From assembly GCA_023135255.1 (NCBI GenBank), contig JAGLTN010000004.1, forward strand, positions 1 to 9,605: 9,605 nucleotides of DNA, written 5' to 3'. Each line of letters begins with the position of its first letter. The first letter of the stretch is position 1. Below, in pieces: positions 1 to 5,309 of the stretch. The notes under the pieces are model-generated. The model was given only the letters and a program-made list of their open reading frames with translations. It was not told where the DNA came from and ran no database searches. A program made the translations under genes and the position numbers. The DNA comes from Planctomycetota bacterium. Its GTDB lineage: Bacteria; Planctomycetota; Phycisphaerae; Sedimentisphaerales; Anaerobacaceae.

Positions 1-23
1 GGGTTCGAGTCCCTTCGGCCTCG
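1..23 (+). tRNA. tRNA gene, 3' end only (T arm and acceptor strand)
   Basis: The window opens inside a plus-strand tRNA gene. Bases 1-3 are the end of the T stem, TTCGAGT (4-10) is the seven-base T loop with the TTCGA core, CCCTT (11-15) closes the stem, CGGCCTC (16-22) would be the 3' acceptor strand and G23 the discriminator. CCA is not encoded. The anticodon lies outside the window, so identity is unknown. The integrase gene lies immediately downstream and points at it, as expected when a tRNA 3' end serves as an attachment site. Confidence 0.8.
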
Positions 24-24
24 C
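1..24. other. Probable attachment site (attL or attR) in the tRNA 3' end
   Basis: Tyrosine integrases of integrative elements commonly recombine in the 3' half of a tRNA gene and leave that half duplicated at both ends. Here the tRNA T arm and acceptor strand sit 87 bases from the integrase stop codon. The other attachment site would be a direct repeat of this segment beyond the right edge, so the core length cannot be defined. Inferred from context. Confidence 0.55.
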
Positions 25-35
25 TGTTGTAAGGT

Positions 36-76
36 GATGGCTGATAAGCGGTTATGTTTGTCAGCCATCTTTTTTT
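36..76 (+). terminator. Intrinsic terminator downstream of the tRNA
   Basis: GATGGCTGA (36-44) pairs perfectly with TCAGCCATC (61-69) over 9 bp across a 16-base loop and is followed by seven T (70-76). This is a classical Rho-independent terminator for plus-strand transcription coming out of the tRNA. It also protects the convergent integrase gene from read-through. Confidence 0.85.
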
Positions 77-104
77 AATCTCAAAATAAGCCATTTTTAC
101 CCTG

Positions 105-126
105 AGTTCGTCAATAGTTCGTCAAT
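105..126. repeat. 11-bp perfect tandem repeat across the integrase stop codon
   Basis: AGTTCGTCAAT occurs twice head to tail (105-115 and 116-126), covering the last codons and stop of the integrase gene and lying about 80 bases from the tRNA end. Short direct repeats in this position are typical of arm-type integrase binding sites. That role is inferred. Confidence 0.5.
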
Positions 127-1310
127 TTGGTCACAACTTTTTCCTGAATCTCTCTGGCTAGCTCTCTGTCGGACTTTCCTACCGAAAGATAATATTTTCT
201 GGTCGTCTCGATTTTTGAGTGGCCAGCCAATTGCTGGACAACATGTATCGGCAGATGTCTTGCCCAGTTGGTGATACAACTTCGGCGAAGGTCATGAAAA
301 CAAAATTGTTTTACCCCGGCCCATTTACAGAACACCTTGAGTCTTGTAAGCATGTTGTTAATGACTTCACTCTTGGCGTTCCATTTGCCACAGGCTCGTC
401 TCTCAAGGATGCGTTTTAGCCGCGGGCCGCTAATAAATACATACGAACTCGACTCATCGGCCTGGCTCTGCATGTCAGCTAATAGCAGTACGACCTTCTC
501 AGGGACAGGGATAATTCTGCTTTCGTGATCTTTTGGCTCCCAAGCCAATATTTTCTTTGATGCTTTCTTTGGCACAAAGCTAACATTGTTGTTTTCAAAA
601 TCGACATCCGACCAAGTCAGGTTCAGTAATTCATCCTTACGACCGGCACTTGTGTATGCAAGGGCCAAGAAAGTCTTCCACCATAAACGTGGTGCCGCAT
701 CAAAGACTTTAGAGAAATCTTCAGTTGGTATAAAACGCACAACTTTGTCCGAAACTTTTCGCTGCTTAATTTTTTCAAAGGGATTTGTCCCCTCTGAGAG
801 ATAGCCGCGAGGCTCAACTGCAAGGTTGAATATGCTGTGAAGAGTTCTTATGTCCTTATTGACCGTTGCTGTGGCAAGATCTTGATCCAGTCGGTGTGCA
901 ACGAAAGACTCTGCATGACGAGGATTTATTTTTTTCAGCAAAATATCTTTATCCTCTATATGCTTTTTAAAGAAATTAAGGGCTCTTACTTGATCAACAA
1001 GTGTAGAATGTGCAACCTGGCCTTTCATTAGTTTCTTATGTTCCTCGATGAAAAACTGAAATGTAACCTTTTTGGGCTCGTTAGCCTTACCAATATTGAC
1101 CTTATCTTGAATAACTCTTGCGTATTCTTCGGCCTCCTTTCTACTTTTAAAGCTCTTTGAGTGACGTTTTCCCTCTGAACTATACCAGCGAGCTTCCCAT
1201 GAAAACTTGCGGCGTTTAGGCCATAAGTTACGTGGGATAGGTTTGCCATTTTTGTCCAAAGGTACTTTTCCATACCAATTCCTGTTAACACTTACTTTCA
1301 AATGTGCCAT
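111..1310 (-). CDS. int: Tyrosine recombinase / site-specific integrase
   Basis: 399-aa site-specific recombinase expected to integrate the element into, and excise it from, the neighbouring tRNA gene. The N-terminal 75 residues are basic and hold an arm-binding-type segment (WEARWYSSEGKRHSKSFKSR, about 38-57). A helical core-binding domain follows (about 83-180) and the catalytic domain spans about 190-395. Catalytic residues visible are R224 (SAGRKDEL), a likely beta-hairpin lysine near K260, H339-xx-R342 (FHDLRRS), H364 (LAGHS) and the nucleophile Y373 or Y374 (TRKYY). Length and domain order are normal for phage-type integrases. The ATG at 1310 has a good Shine-Dalgarno site (GAAAGGAG) and its own sigma70-like promoter. 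The wording of the sequence resembles integrases I associate with Planctomycetota (recollection, not a search). The gene appears intact. Confidence 0.95.
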   Translation of the reverse strand: MAHLKVSVNRNWYGKVPLDKNGKPIPRNLWPKRRKFSWEARWYSSEGKRHSKSFKSRKEAEEYARVIQDKVNIGKANEPKKVTFQFFIEEHKKLMKGQVAHSTLVDQVRALNFFKKHIEDKDILLKKINPRHAESFVAHRLDQDLATATVNKDIRTLHSIFNLAVEPRGYLSEGTNPFEKIKQRKVSDKVVRFIPTEDFSKVFDAAPRLWWKTFLALAYTSAGRKDELLNLTWSDVDFENNNVSFVPKKASKKILAWEPKDHESRIIPVPEKVVLLLADMQSQADESSSYVFISGPRLKRILERRACGKWNAKSEVINNMLTRLKVFCKWAGVKQFCFHDLRRSCITNWARHLPIHVVQQLAGHSKIETTRKYYLSVGKSDRELAREIQEKVVTKLTNY

Positions 1311-1358
1311 GATACTGTTCTCCTTTCATAAGACAGCCCAGTACCACTGCAATTGACG

Positions 1359-1394
1359 AAACGGCATTATACCTTCGGATTGGAATGAGCGCAA
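1359..1394 (-). promoter_or_regulatory. Sigma70-type promoter of the integrase gene
   Basis: Reading the minus strand, TTGCGC (1394-1389) is followed by a 17-bp spacer and a perfect TATAAT (1371-1366), giving a transcription start near 1359 and a leader of about 50 bases before the ATG at 1310. It lies in the 97-bp gap between the excisionase-like and integrase genes, so the integrase can be transcribed independently. This is a bacterial promoter form and contrasts with the TATA-type motifs further right. Confidence 0.6.
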
Positions 1395-1409
1395 GAGTTT
1401 TTTTGCAGT

Positions 1410-1673
1410 TTACCGGGACTCTTTTTCAGTCTTCACTATTAGAAATTTATCCAGTTCTTCCTTCAAATACCATACATGACGAGCATATTTTGTTGCCTTG
1501 AGTTCATCATGCTCCCGCCAATAATTAAGAGTTCGTTTTGCTGACTCAGGAGAATGGTTTGTACAATCAAGACGTAAATATTGAGCAGCTTCAGTTGGAG
1601 TCATAATTGGCGGAAACTGCTTTGGTCTGTCCGGCCAGGCCGTTTCAATCGTTAATTTGTTGTTTTCCTGCAT
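1410..1673 (-). CDS. Excisionase-like HTH (MerR/HTH_17 type) protein
   Basis: Small (87-aa) DNA-binding protein upstream of the integrase on the same strand, the usual place of an excisionase or recombination directionality factor. The core MTPTEAAQYLRLD (residues about 24-36) followed by a helical stretch with RTLNYWRE and the C-terminal ATKYARHVWYLKEELDKFL fits the winged-helix excisionase family (HTH_17): helix, recognition helix, then a wing with W and the EELDKFL helix. I chose the ATG at 1673 because GAGGTG sits 5 bases upstream; a GTG at 1679 lies within that Shine-Dalgarno site and is unlikely. It probably bends DNA at the att site and controls integration versus excision; it could instead be only a regulator of int. 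A 97-bp gap with a separate promoter precedes int. Confidence 0.8.
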   Translation of the reverse strand: MQENNKLTIETAWPDRPKQFPPIMTPTEAAQYLRLDCTNHSPESAKRTLNYWREHDELKATKYARHVWYLKEELDKFLIVKTEKESR

Positions 1674-1737
1674 GATCACACCTCGTTATTTGTCTTTTGC
1701 CGTTCTCTATTGCTGAAAGCGGTTGATTTTTGTTGTT

Positions 1738-1799
1738 GGTTTCAAAAGGGAACCTTTTTTTGCAATAGTGAAAATAATTCAGGAGTTTTGAAACAAAAC
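1738..1799. promoter_or_regulatory. Two operator-like dyads between the divergent xis-like and relaxation genes
   Basis: GGTTTCAAAAGGGAACC (1738-1754) is a near-perfect inverted repeat, and GTTTTGAAACAAAAC (1785-1799) is a perfect 6-bp dyad around AAA. They share the core TTTCAAAA in opposite orientation and lie about 46 bp apart, centre to centre, in the roughly 200-bp region between divergent genes. This arrangement fits a regulator controlling both directions. No convincing -10/-35 pair was found next to them for the plus-strand gene. Confidence 0.4.
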
Positions 1800-1875
1800 C
1801 GGCCAGACATCCGCTGTATATTGCAGCAGGCGGGAATAGACTGGTTTGGCAAGGTGTTTTTTAAGGAGCCGTGTA

Positions 1876-2787
1876 ATGGCTTTTAGATTGAAAACAAGTG
1901 ACTATAAGACTCTTGAGTCTATCGCAGAGTACAGGATTATCACCACTATTCAAATCGCAGCACTTCTTGGCAGGAACAGGCAATCAATATGGAGACGACT
2001 GCGTGAATTGGAGAAACATGAACTATTGCGGGTAACTCAACGGGAATTTGGCCGGCGACGCGGCAGGCCTGAAATTGTATTGTCGCTCAGTGAGCATGGG
2101 ATTGATATCCTCAAAGAGAAGGGAGTGATTGGAGCTGATGTAGAATATGAGGCTGTAATCGGAGATAAGATTCACTGCAGGGATCATCAGTTAATGCTCA
2201 ATTGGTTTCGCATTCATTTAAATCACGTTGAGAAAGTGCTTCCCAGGTTGAAGATTCGGTTTTTATCTTATAGCTCGCCATTTTTGCCGCGAAACCAGGC
2301 GGGTTATCCAATTATTACTGATTTTGCACCGGTTGAAGGCAGTGTCGATGAAGTTGTCAAGTTTACTCCTGATTCAGCATTCTCGATAACTGATACGCTT
2401 CGAGGGATAGCGGTACTGTTTTTTCTTGAGGTGGATTGTGGAACTGAAACTATTGCCAGTCCTAAGCGAGAGGCGACGGATGTACGGCAAAAGATTGTTA
2501 ACTATGGGGCGTATTTTGACAGTTTTAGATATAAACAATACGAAGAACTCTGGGATTGTAAGTTAGAGGGGTTTCGTTTGTTGTTTCTTACTAATACATT
2601 GGGACGGCTGGCCTCACTCAGCAAATTGGTTGAACAGATGTCACCATCTGATTTTATCTGGCTGACAGAACAGAGCAGGGTATTCCATGGAGGCGTGTCG
2701 GCGGAAATCTGGGTTCGTGGTGGTAAGATGGAGTCTTCGCCAGAATCAATTCTGGATAGTCTGCGTTGTCGAGCACCGTTGCCTTAA
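1876..2787 (+). CDS. Replication-relaxation (Replic_Relax) family protein, wHTH plus nuclease-like fold
   Basis: 303-aa protein. Residues about 6-90 form a winged helix (SDYKTLESIAEYRIITTIQI, then LLGRNRQSIWRRLRELEKHE and a basic wing GRRRGRPEIVLSLSEHG). The rest matches the layout of the replication-relaxation family: an H-rich linker, PDSAFSI, then FFLEVDCGTETI and a KIVNYGAYFD helix, with a PD...ExD pattern reminiscent of restriction-endonuclease-like folds. Family members are found on conjugative or mobilisable elements next to transfer or helicase ATPases and are thought to help process or relax DNA; the biochemical role here is inferred. The start at 1876 is chosen for AAGGAG seven bases upstream; an upstream TTG at 1846 lacks such a site. 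Its stop codon overlaps that of the convergent initiator gene (2784-2787). It may pair functionally with the HerA-like ATPase at 8584. Confidence 0.75.
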   Translation: MAFRLKTSDYKTLESIAEYRIITTIQIAALLGRNRQSIWRRLRELEKHELLRVTQREFGRRRGRPEIVLSLSEHGIDILKEKGVIGADVEYEAVIGDKIHCRDHQLMLNWFRIHLNHVEKVLPRLKIRFLSYSSPFLPRNQAGYPIITDFAPVEGSVDEVVKFTPDSAFSITDTLRGIAVLFFLEVDCGTETIASPKREATDVRQKIVNYGAYFDSFRYKQYEELWDCKLEGFRLLFLTNTLGRLASLSKLVEQMSPSDFIWLTEQSRVFHGGVSAEIWVRGGKMESSPESILDSLRCRAPLP

Positions 2788-4031
2788 CTGCGTATTTCGA
2801 AGTTAAGCAAAATGCCATCATATATCTTATCTATCAATTCCTGTGGCAAATCAATGGCTATCTCACGGGTTCGGCCATAACGGCCTTTTGAAATCACACT
2901 GCTTCTTAGCAAAGAGTACATGTCCAGTTCATTGATCATGTCGGTAAAAGCTCTACGGGTAAGAGGTCTAAGGCTGGTTTTGTTGCAAAATACAGCATAG
3001 GTAGCATAGGCATGGCTGGTATCTATTGGAGAATCCTGTTTTTTGCGGATGGCCTGGATTACTGCCGCCATGACAATCTGGAGTTGCGGCGGTGCTGTTC
3101 GTATCATTGTGATGTATTTGTCATGCTCTATCTGGGATGAGGCCTCATCAACAAGTTCAAGTGAAATCTTAGTACCCGCCTTTTCGGCCAGGTAGGCACT
3201 TCTGGATAATAATGCTACGGCCTGTCTGGCATCGCCATGGTCACGACTGGACAGGGCTGCAACTTTTTCAATGACTCCGGTTTCTATCGAATTTTTACGC
3301 AGGGCTTTTTCTACACGAATGCGGAGAATTCGTTGAAGGTCAACTGCATCATATGGTTTGAAGATAACTTCATTGAGTTTTAGAAATGACTTTACACGGG
3401 GATCGAGATTGTCCGGCCAATCAAGGCGGTTTGATACAAATACAAGAATCAGCTTTGCAGGAATTCTCTGGGGTAATCTGCGAACAAGAAAAGTCATAAA
3501 AGTATCCTTATCCCTTTTTATGTTGTCTACTTCATCAATGAAAAGGACGAGGTAGCCGTTGTAATCGGTCAATGATGCTTCGATTCTTAGCATAAGTTCT
3601 TCCAGTGAAATGCCTTTTTTGTAACGTTTGCTGGCATTAAGAAGGCAGGCAAGATCGTTTAAGGCACGAAAACACGGCCTTGGTGTTGAAAGATCAAGAT
3701 GTTCATATCGCATGGGGACTTTTTTCTTAGAGCACATCTCTGTCAGTAGATTCAGGAAGTAGCTCATTGTCAGGGTTTTGCCGGTTCCGGTTTTGCCCCA
3801 GATCGCCAAATGAACCGGGTGATCGTTACGCAGTACAGGGGCAAAATGAGAACTGAGTTCGTGGATTTCGGCATTACGTACATTGGCGTTAAAAATTTCA
3901 TCAAGGACTGCTAATTGTTCGGCTTTTATGAGTTGCTCATCGTCAAGAAAGCGGCGGTTTTTAATTACCGTATGATCCAGCATGTGCTGGATCTGGCTGA
4001 CAATTTTGTTACGGACTTTTGTAGGTTCCAT
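2784..4031 (-). CDS. Orc1/Cdc6-type AAA+ replication initiator
   Basis: 415-aa AAA+ ATPase with the full architecture of archaeal Orc1/Cdc6 proteins. From the ATG at 4031: Walker A GKTGTGKT (79-86), Walker B LVLFIDEVD (161-169), sensor 1 in FVSNRLDW (N201), arginine finger in LDPRVKS (R212), an FKPYDAVDLQRILRIR segment, sensor 2 in HGDARQA (R269), and a C-terminal winged helix (about 306-405). Phrases such as LDPRVKS, GDARQA and SQIEHD are Orc1/Cdc6 signatures and argue against ExeA/TniB-type ATPases. It should bind the adjacent origin repeats and recruit a helicase. I prefer ATG 4031 over a TTG at 4163: the length then matches the family, AGGT lies upstream, and a TTTATATA box (4078-4071) sits about 40 bases before the ATG. 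All key residues are present. The family is normally archaeal or eukaryotic, so its pairing with a bacterial-style integrase is unusual. Confidence 0.9.
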   Translation of the reverse strand: MEPTKVRNKIVSQIQHMLDHTVIKNRRFLDDEQLIKAEQLAVLDEIFNANVRNAEIHELSSHFAPVLRNDHPVHLAIWGKTGTGKTLTMSYFLNLLTEMCSKKKVPMRYEHLDLSTPRPCFRALNDLACLLNASKRYKKGISLEELMLRIEASLTDYNGYLVLFIDEVDNIKRDKDTFMTFLVRRLPQRIPAKLILVFVSNRLDWPDNLDPRVKSFLKLNEVIFKPYDAVDLQRILRIRVEKALRKNSIETGVIEKVAALSSRDHGDARQAVALLSRSAYLAEKAGTKISLELVDEASSQIEHDKYITMIRTAPPQLQIVMAAVIQAIRKKQDSPIDTSHAYATYAVFCNKTSLRPLTRRAFTDMINELDMYSLLRSSVISKGRYGRTREIAIDLPQELIDKIYDGILLNFEIRS

Positions 4032-4243
4032 CGGAATTTTACCTGCACATGTCTCCACTGGAAGAACAAGTATATAAAACTTGTGATTCTGAAAGTAAGG
4101 CCACAAGGAGTGGTTTTCCGATGGAACTTTGAGAAATGTGTTCGAGAAACATAGGTAATCCAAATCGCTATGATATCCTTCAGTATTGAAAATAATAAAG
4201 ATATATACCTTTATTATTTATAACCGTCCTTTCCATCGGGAAA
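4025..4243. repeat. TTCC-N3-GGAA dyads (candidate ORB-like initiator sites)
   Basis: TTCCGATGGAAC occurs at 4116-4127 (plus) and again inverted at 4036-4025 (minus). A close relative, TTTCCCGATGGAAA, reads on the minus strand at 4243-4230, and TTCCAGTGGAGAC reads on the minus strand at about 4063-4051. The last differs by one base from the archaeal mini-origin-recognition-box form TTCCAGTGGAAAC as I remember it, and the others keep the same TTCC/GGAA half sites at the same spacing. They surround the start and promoter of the Cdc6-type gene, where autoregulation and origin binding would be expected. The family link is established knowledge; binding here is inferred. Confidence 0.55.
4071..4084 (-). 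promoter_or_regulatory. TATA-type promoter of the Orc1/Cdc6 gene
   Basis: On the minus strand the sequence reads ACAAGTTTTATATA, with TTTATATA at 4078-4071. A start about 25 bases downstream (near 4048) would give a leader of about 17 bases holding the AGGT site and the ATG at 4031. Spacing fits an archaeal TATA promoter; no -35/-10 pair of bacterial form is evident. Confidence 0.45.
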
Positions 4244-4277
4244 TTACTACCGGCGGTGGCGGCTCCGAAATGCTTTT

Positions 4278-4483
4278 GTGAACTGTCGATTTATTCCTGC
4301 GAATTGTCGATTAATTCGCTTAACTGTCGATTTAATCATAGCCGAACTGTCGATTTATTCGCCTGAATCGTCGATTTGGTCGGTGTCTGGAAGGGCTGAA
4401 CTGTCGATTAATTAAGTGCCAAAATACACCAAAAACACCTTTAACGCTTGTCATATCAAGAAGTTGTGAATTGTCGATTTAAT
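4278..4483 (+). repeat. Seven direct iterons, consensus TGAAYTGTCGATTWAWTC
   Basis: Seven same-strand copies of an 18-bp unit start at 4278, 4299, 4319, 4342, 4363, 4396 and 4466, all with a GTCGATT core. The first five are spaced 20-23 bp, about two helical turns, so they face one side of the helix; the last two lie 33 and 70 bp further on. Direct iterons in phase immediately upstream of an initiator gene are the hallmark of a plasmid-type replication origin and copy-control region. Copy 5 (TGAATCGTCGATTTGGTC) is the most divergent. Confidence 0.85.
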
Positions 4484-4513
4484 CAACTAATTATTAATAA
4501 TTACTATTTTTAG
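4278..4513. other. Probable replication origin (iterons plus AT-rich unwinding stretch)
   Basis: The iteron array is followed at 4484-4513 by a run that is almost only A and T (CAACTAATTATTAATAATTA and on), a candidate DNA-unwinding element. Together with the Cdc6-type initiator gene on the left this forms a compact replicon. Origin activity is inferred from layout only. Confidence 0.6.
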
Positions 4514-4551
4514 CACCTAAGACACTATGATATTTGGATTGTGGCGCTGGG

Positions 4552-4623
4552 ACCAGACACTACGTTAAATCTTTTCCCCTTCGGGGACCGGCCAAGGCCT
4601 AAAGATTTACCGTAGTGTCTGGT
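4552..4623. repeat. T-shaped 72-nt inverted repeat with two internal mini-hairpins
   Basis: The arms 4552-4574 and 4601-4623 are complementary at 22 of 23 positions (single mismatch at 4565/4610). The 26-base centre folds into two further hairpins: TCCCC/GGGGA around TTC (4575-4587) and GGCC/GGCC around AA (4590-4599). The result is a stem with two short side arms, similar in outline to a parvovirus terminal hairpin. No T run follows on either side, so it is not a typical terminator. Possible roles are a cruciform at the origin, a nicking or resolution site, or a structured RNA. Confidence 0.75.
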
Positions 4624-4900
4624 TGGTGTTGTTTTGTTACTATTGCTTGGTTGCACACGTCCACTGCCACTGTTAAGAGGTTATATTTGTTTGTACTACC
4701 GAGAAGTCATACCTCCCCATTACCACTAATCAGTGAAAACACAGGGTTACTACTACTCAGTTACAGATATTTGTTATTACTTATTGGTTATGATGTCCCT
4801 GTTATTACTAATCAGTTAATTCTATCAGTTAATGCTACCAGCTACGACTGAACAGTAAATACATAGGTGTACTACATGGCTGTGGTAACAAGGAACTATT
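4624..4900. repeat. Non-coding stretch with degenerate TACTAATCAGTTA repeats
   Basis: No credible gene lies here. A degenerate motif recurs: CACTAATCAGTGA (4724-4736), TACTACTCAGTTA (4750-4762), TACTAATCAGTTAA (4806-4819), CTATCAGTTAA (4822-4832) and GACTGAACAGTAAA (4846-4859). The CAG triplets lie 27, 55, 13 and 27 bp apart, close to multiples of 13-14. These could be a second set of protein-binding sites, for instance for partition, between the hairpin and the first operon. A GC-rich hairpin (CCCCT/AGGGG, 4926-4941) follows. Confidence 0.35.
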
Positions 4901-4973
4901 ATTAGGGTACTGACATCCCCTAAAACCCCTGCTGGGAGGGGCGGCGGCATCAATCTATATACTCCAAAATATA

Positions 4974-5034
4974 CTTACCAGAAGGTACGAAAAACGAAAC
5001 ATTTATATATAAGTACGTCTTACCTATAGGTAAG
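4974..5034 (+). promoter_or_regulatory. TATA-type promoter flanked by two CTTACC-N4-GGTA operators
   Basis: AACGAAACATTTATATAT (4993-5010) contains a GAAA element directly before TTTATATA (5002-5009), the form of an archaeal BRE/TATA promoter. The perfect 16-bp palindrome CTTACCTATAGGTAAG (5019-5034) lies where transcription would begin, and a partial copy CTTACCAGAAGGTACG (4974-4989) lies upstream, 45 bp centre to centre. Two matching dyads flanking the box suggest repression by a dimeric protein. The operon at 5071 follows. Confidence 0.6.
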
Positions 5035-5070
5035 AACCCCACTAAGAAAGGTTCAATCGGAGGAACTAAA

Positions 5071-5307
5071 ATGAATATATACAAAAAAAGAAACATCGTT
5101 GATTCTATTCGTGAACAAGGAAGTCTGCCCACAGACCAGTTTGGTCAAGTACTGTCCCCAGATGACCTTTTAGTCTGGTTTGGGCTGAATGAATGTTTAA
5201 CACGGGCAGAGCAGTATATTATTAAAGTAGAACTGGCGGCAATGGTTGACACTGAGTTGGCTATGGACAAACTAAAACATTATAAAGCTCTTCAGGGAGG
5301 TGATTAA
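5071..5307 (+). CDS. Hypothetical 78-aa protein, first gene of the DUF2958 operon
   Basis: I do not recognise this protein. It is predicted to be soluble and mainly helical: a basic N-terminus (MNIYKKRNIVDSIREQG), a central SPDDLLVWFGLNECLTRAEQY segment and a C-terminal helix ending HYKALQGGD. No Cys pairs, membrane segment or signal peptide is visible. The start is well supported by GGAGG at 5059-5063, seven bases before the ATG, and by the TATA-type promoter about 65 bases upstream. It is followed after only two bases by the DUF2958 gene, whose Shine-Dalgarno site lies inside this gene's last codons, so the two are probably co-translated. As the first product behind a palindromic operator it might be a small regulator, but nothing in the sequence proves that. 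Confidence 0.75.
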   Translation: MNIYKKRNIVDSIREQGSLPTDQFGQVLSPDDLLVWFGLNECLTRAEQYIIKVELAAMVDTELAMDKLKHYKALQGGD

Positions 5308-5309
5308 AA

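Noticed and set aside
4032..4163. 44-residue N-terminal extension of the Cdc6-type protein from a TTG
   Set aside because: It lacks a good ribosome site, crosses the TATA box, and makes the protein longer than usual for the family; the extension has no Orc1/Cdc6 features.
4278..4483. CRISPR array as an explanation of the repeats
   Set aside because: The units are 18 bp with gaps of only 2-5 bp in the tight part, vary between copies, and have no spacer-sized unique segments.
4615..4851. Plus-strand 78-codon frame through the region after the hairpin
   Set aside because: It begins inside the right arm of the inverted repeat, has no ribosome site, and its Leu/Tyr-rich product arises from the TTACTA-type repeats; composition is not protein-like.
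5025..5034. TATAGGTAAG as an intron 5' splice-like or group II boundary
   Set aside because: The resemblance to AG/GTAAG is chance; no intron secondary structure or reverse transcriptase is present and the copies fit an operator or leader element better.
4950..5132. Minus-strand 60-codon hydrophobic frame
   Set aside because: It runs antisense across the TATA promoter, the operator palindrome and the start of the 78-aa gene; no ribosome site.
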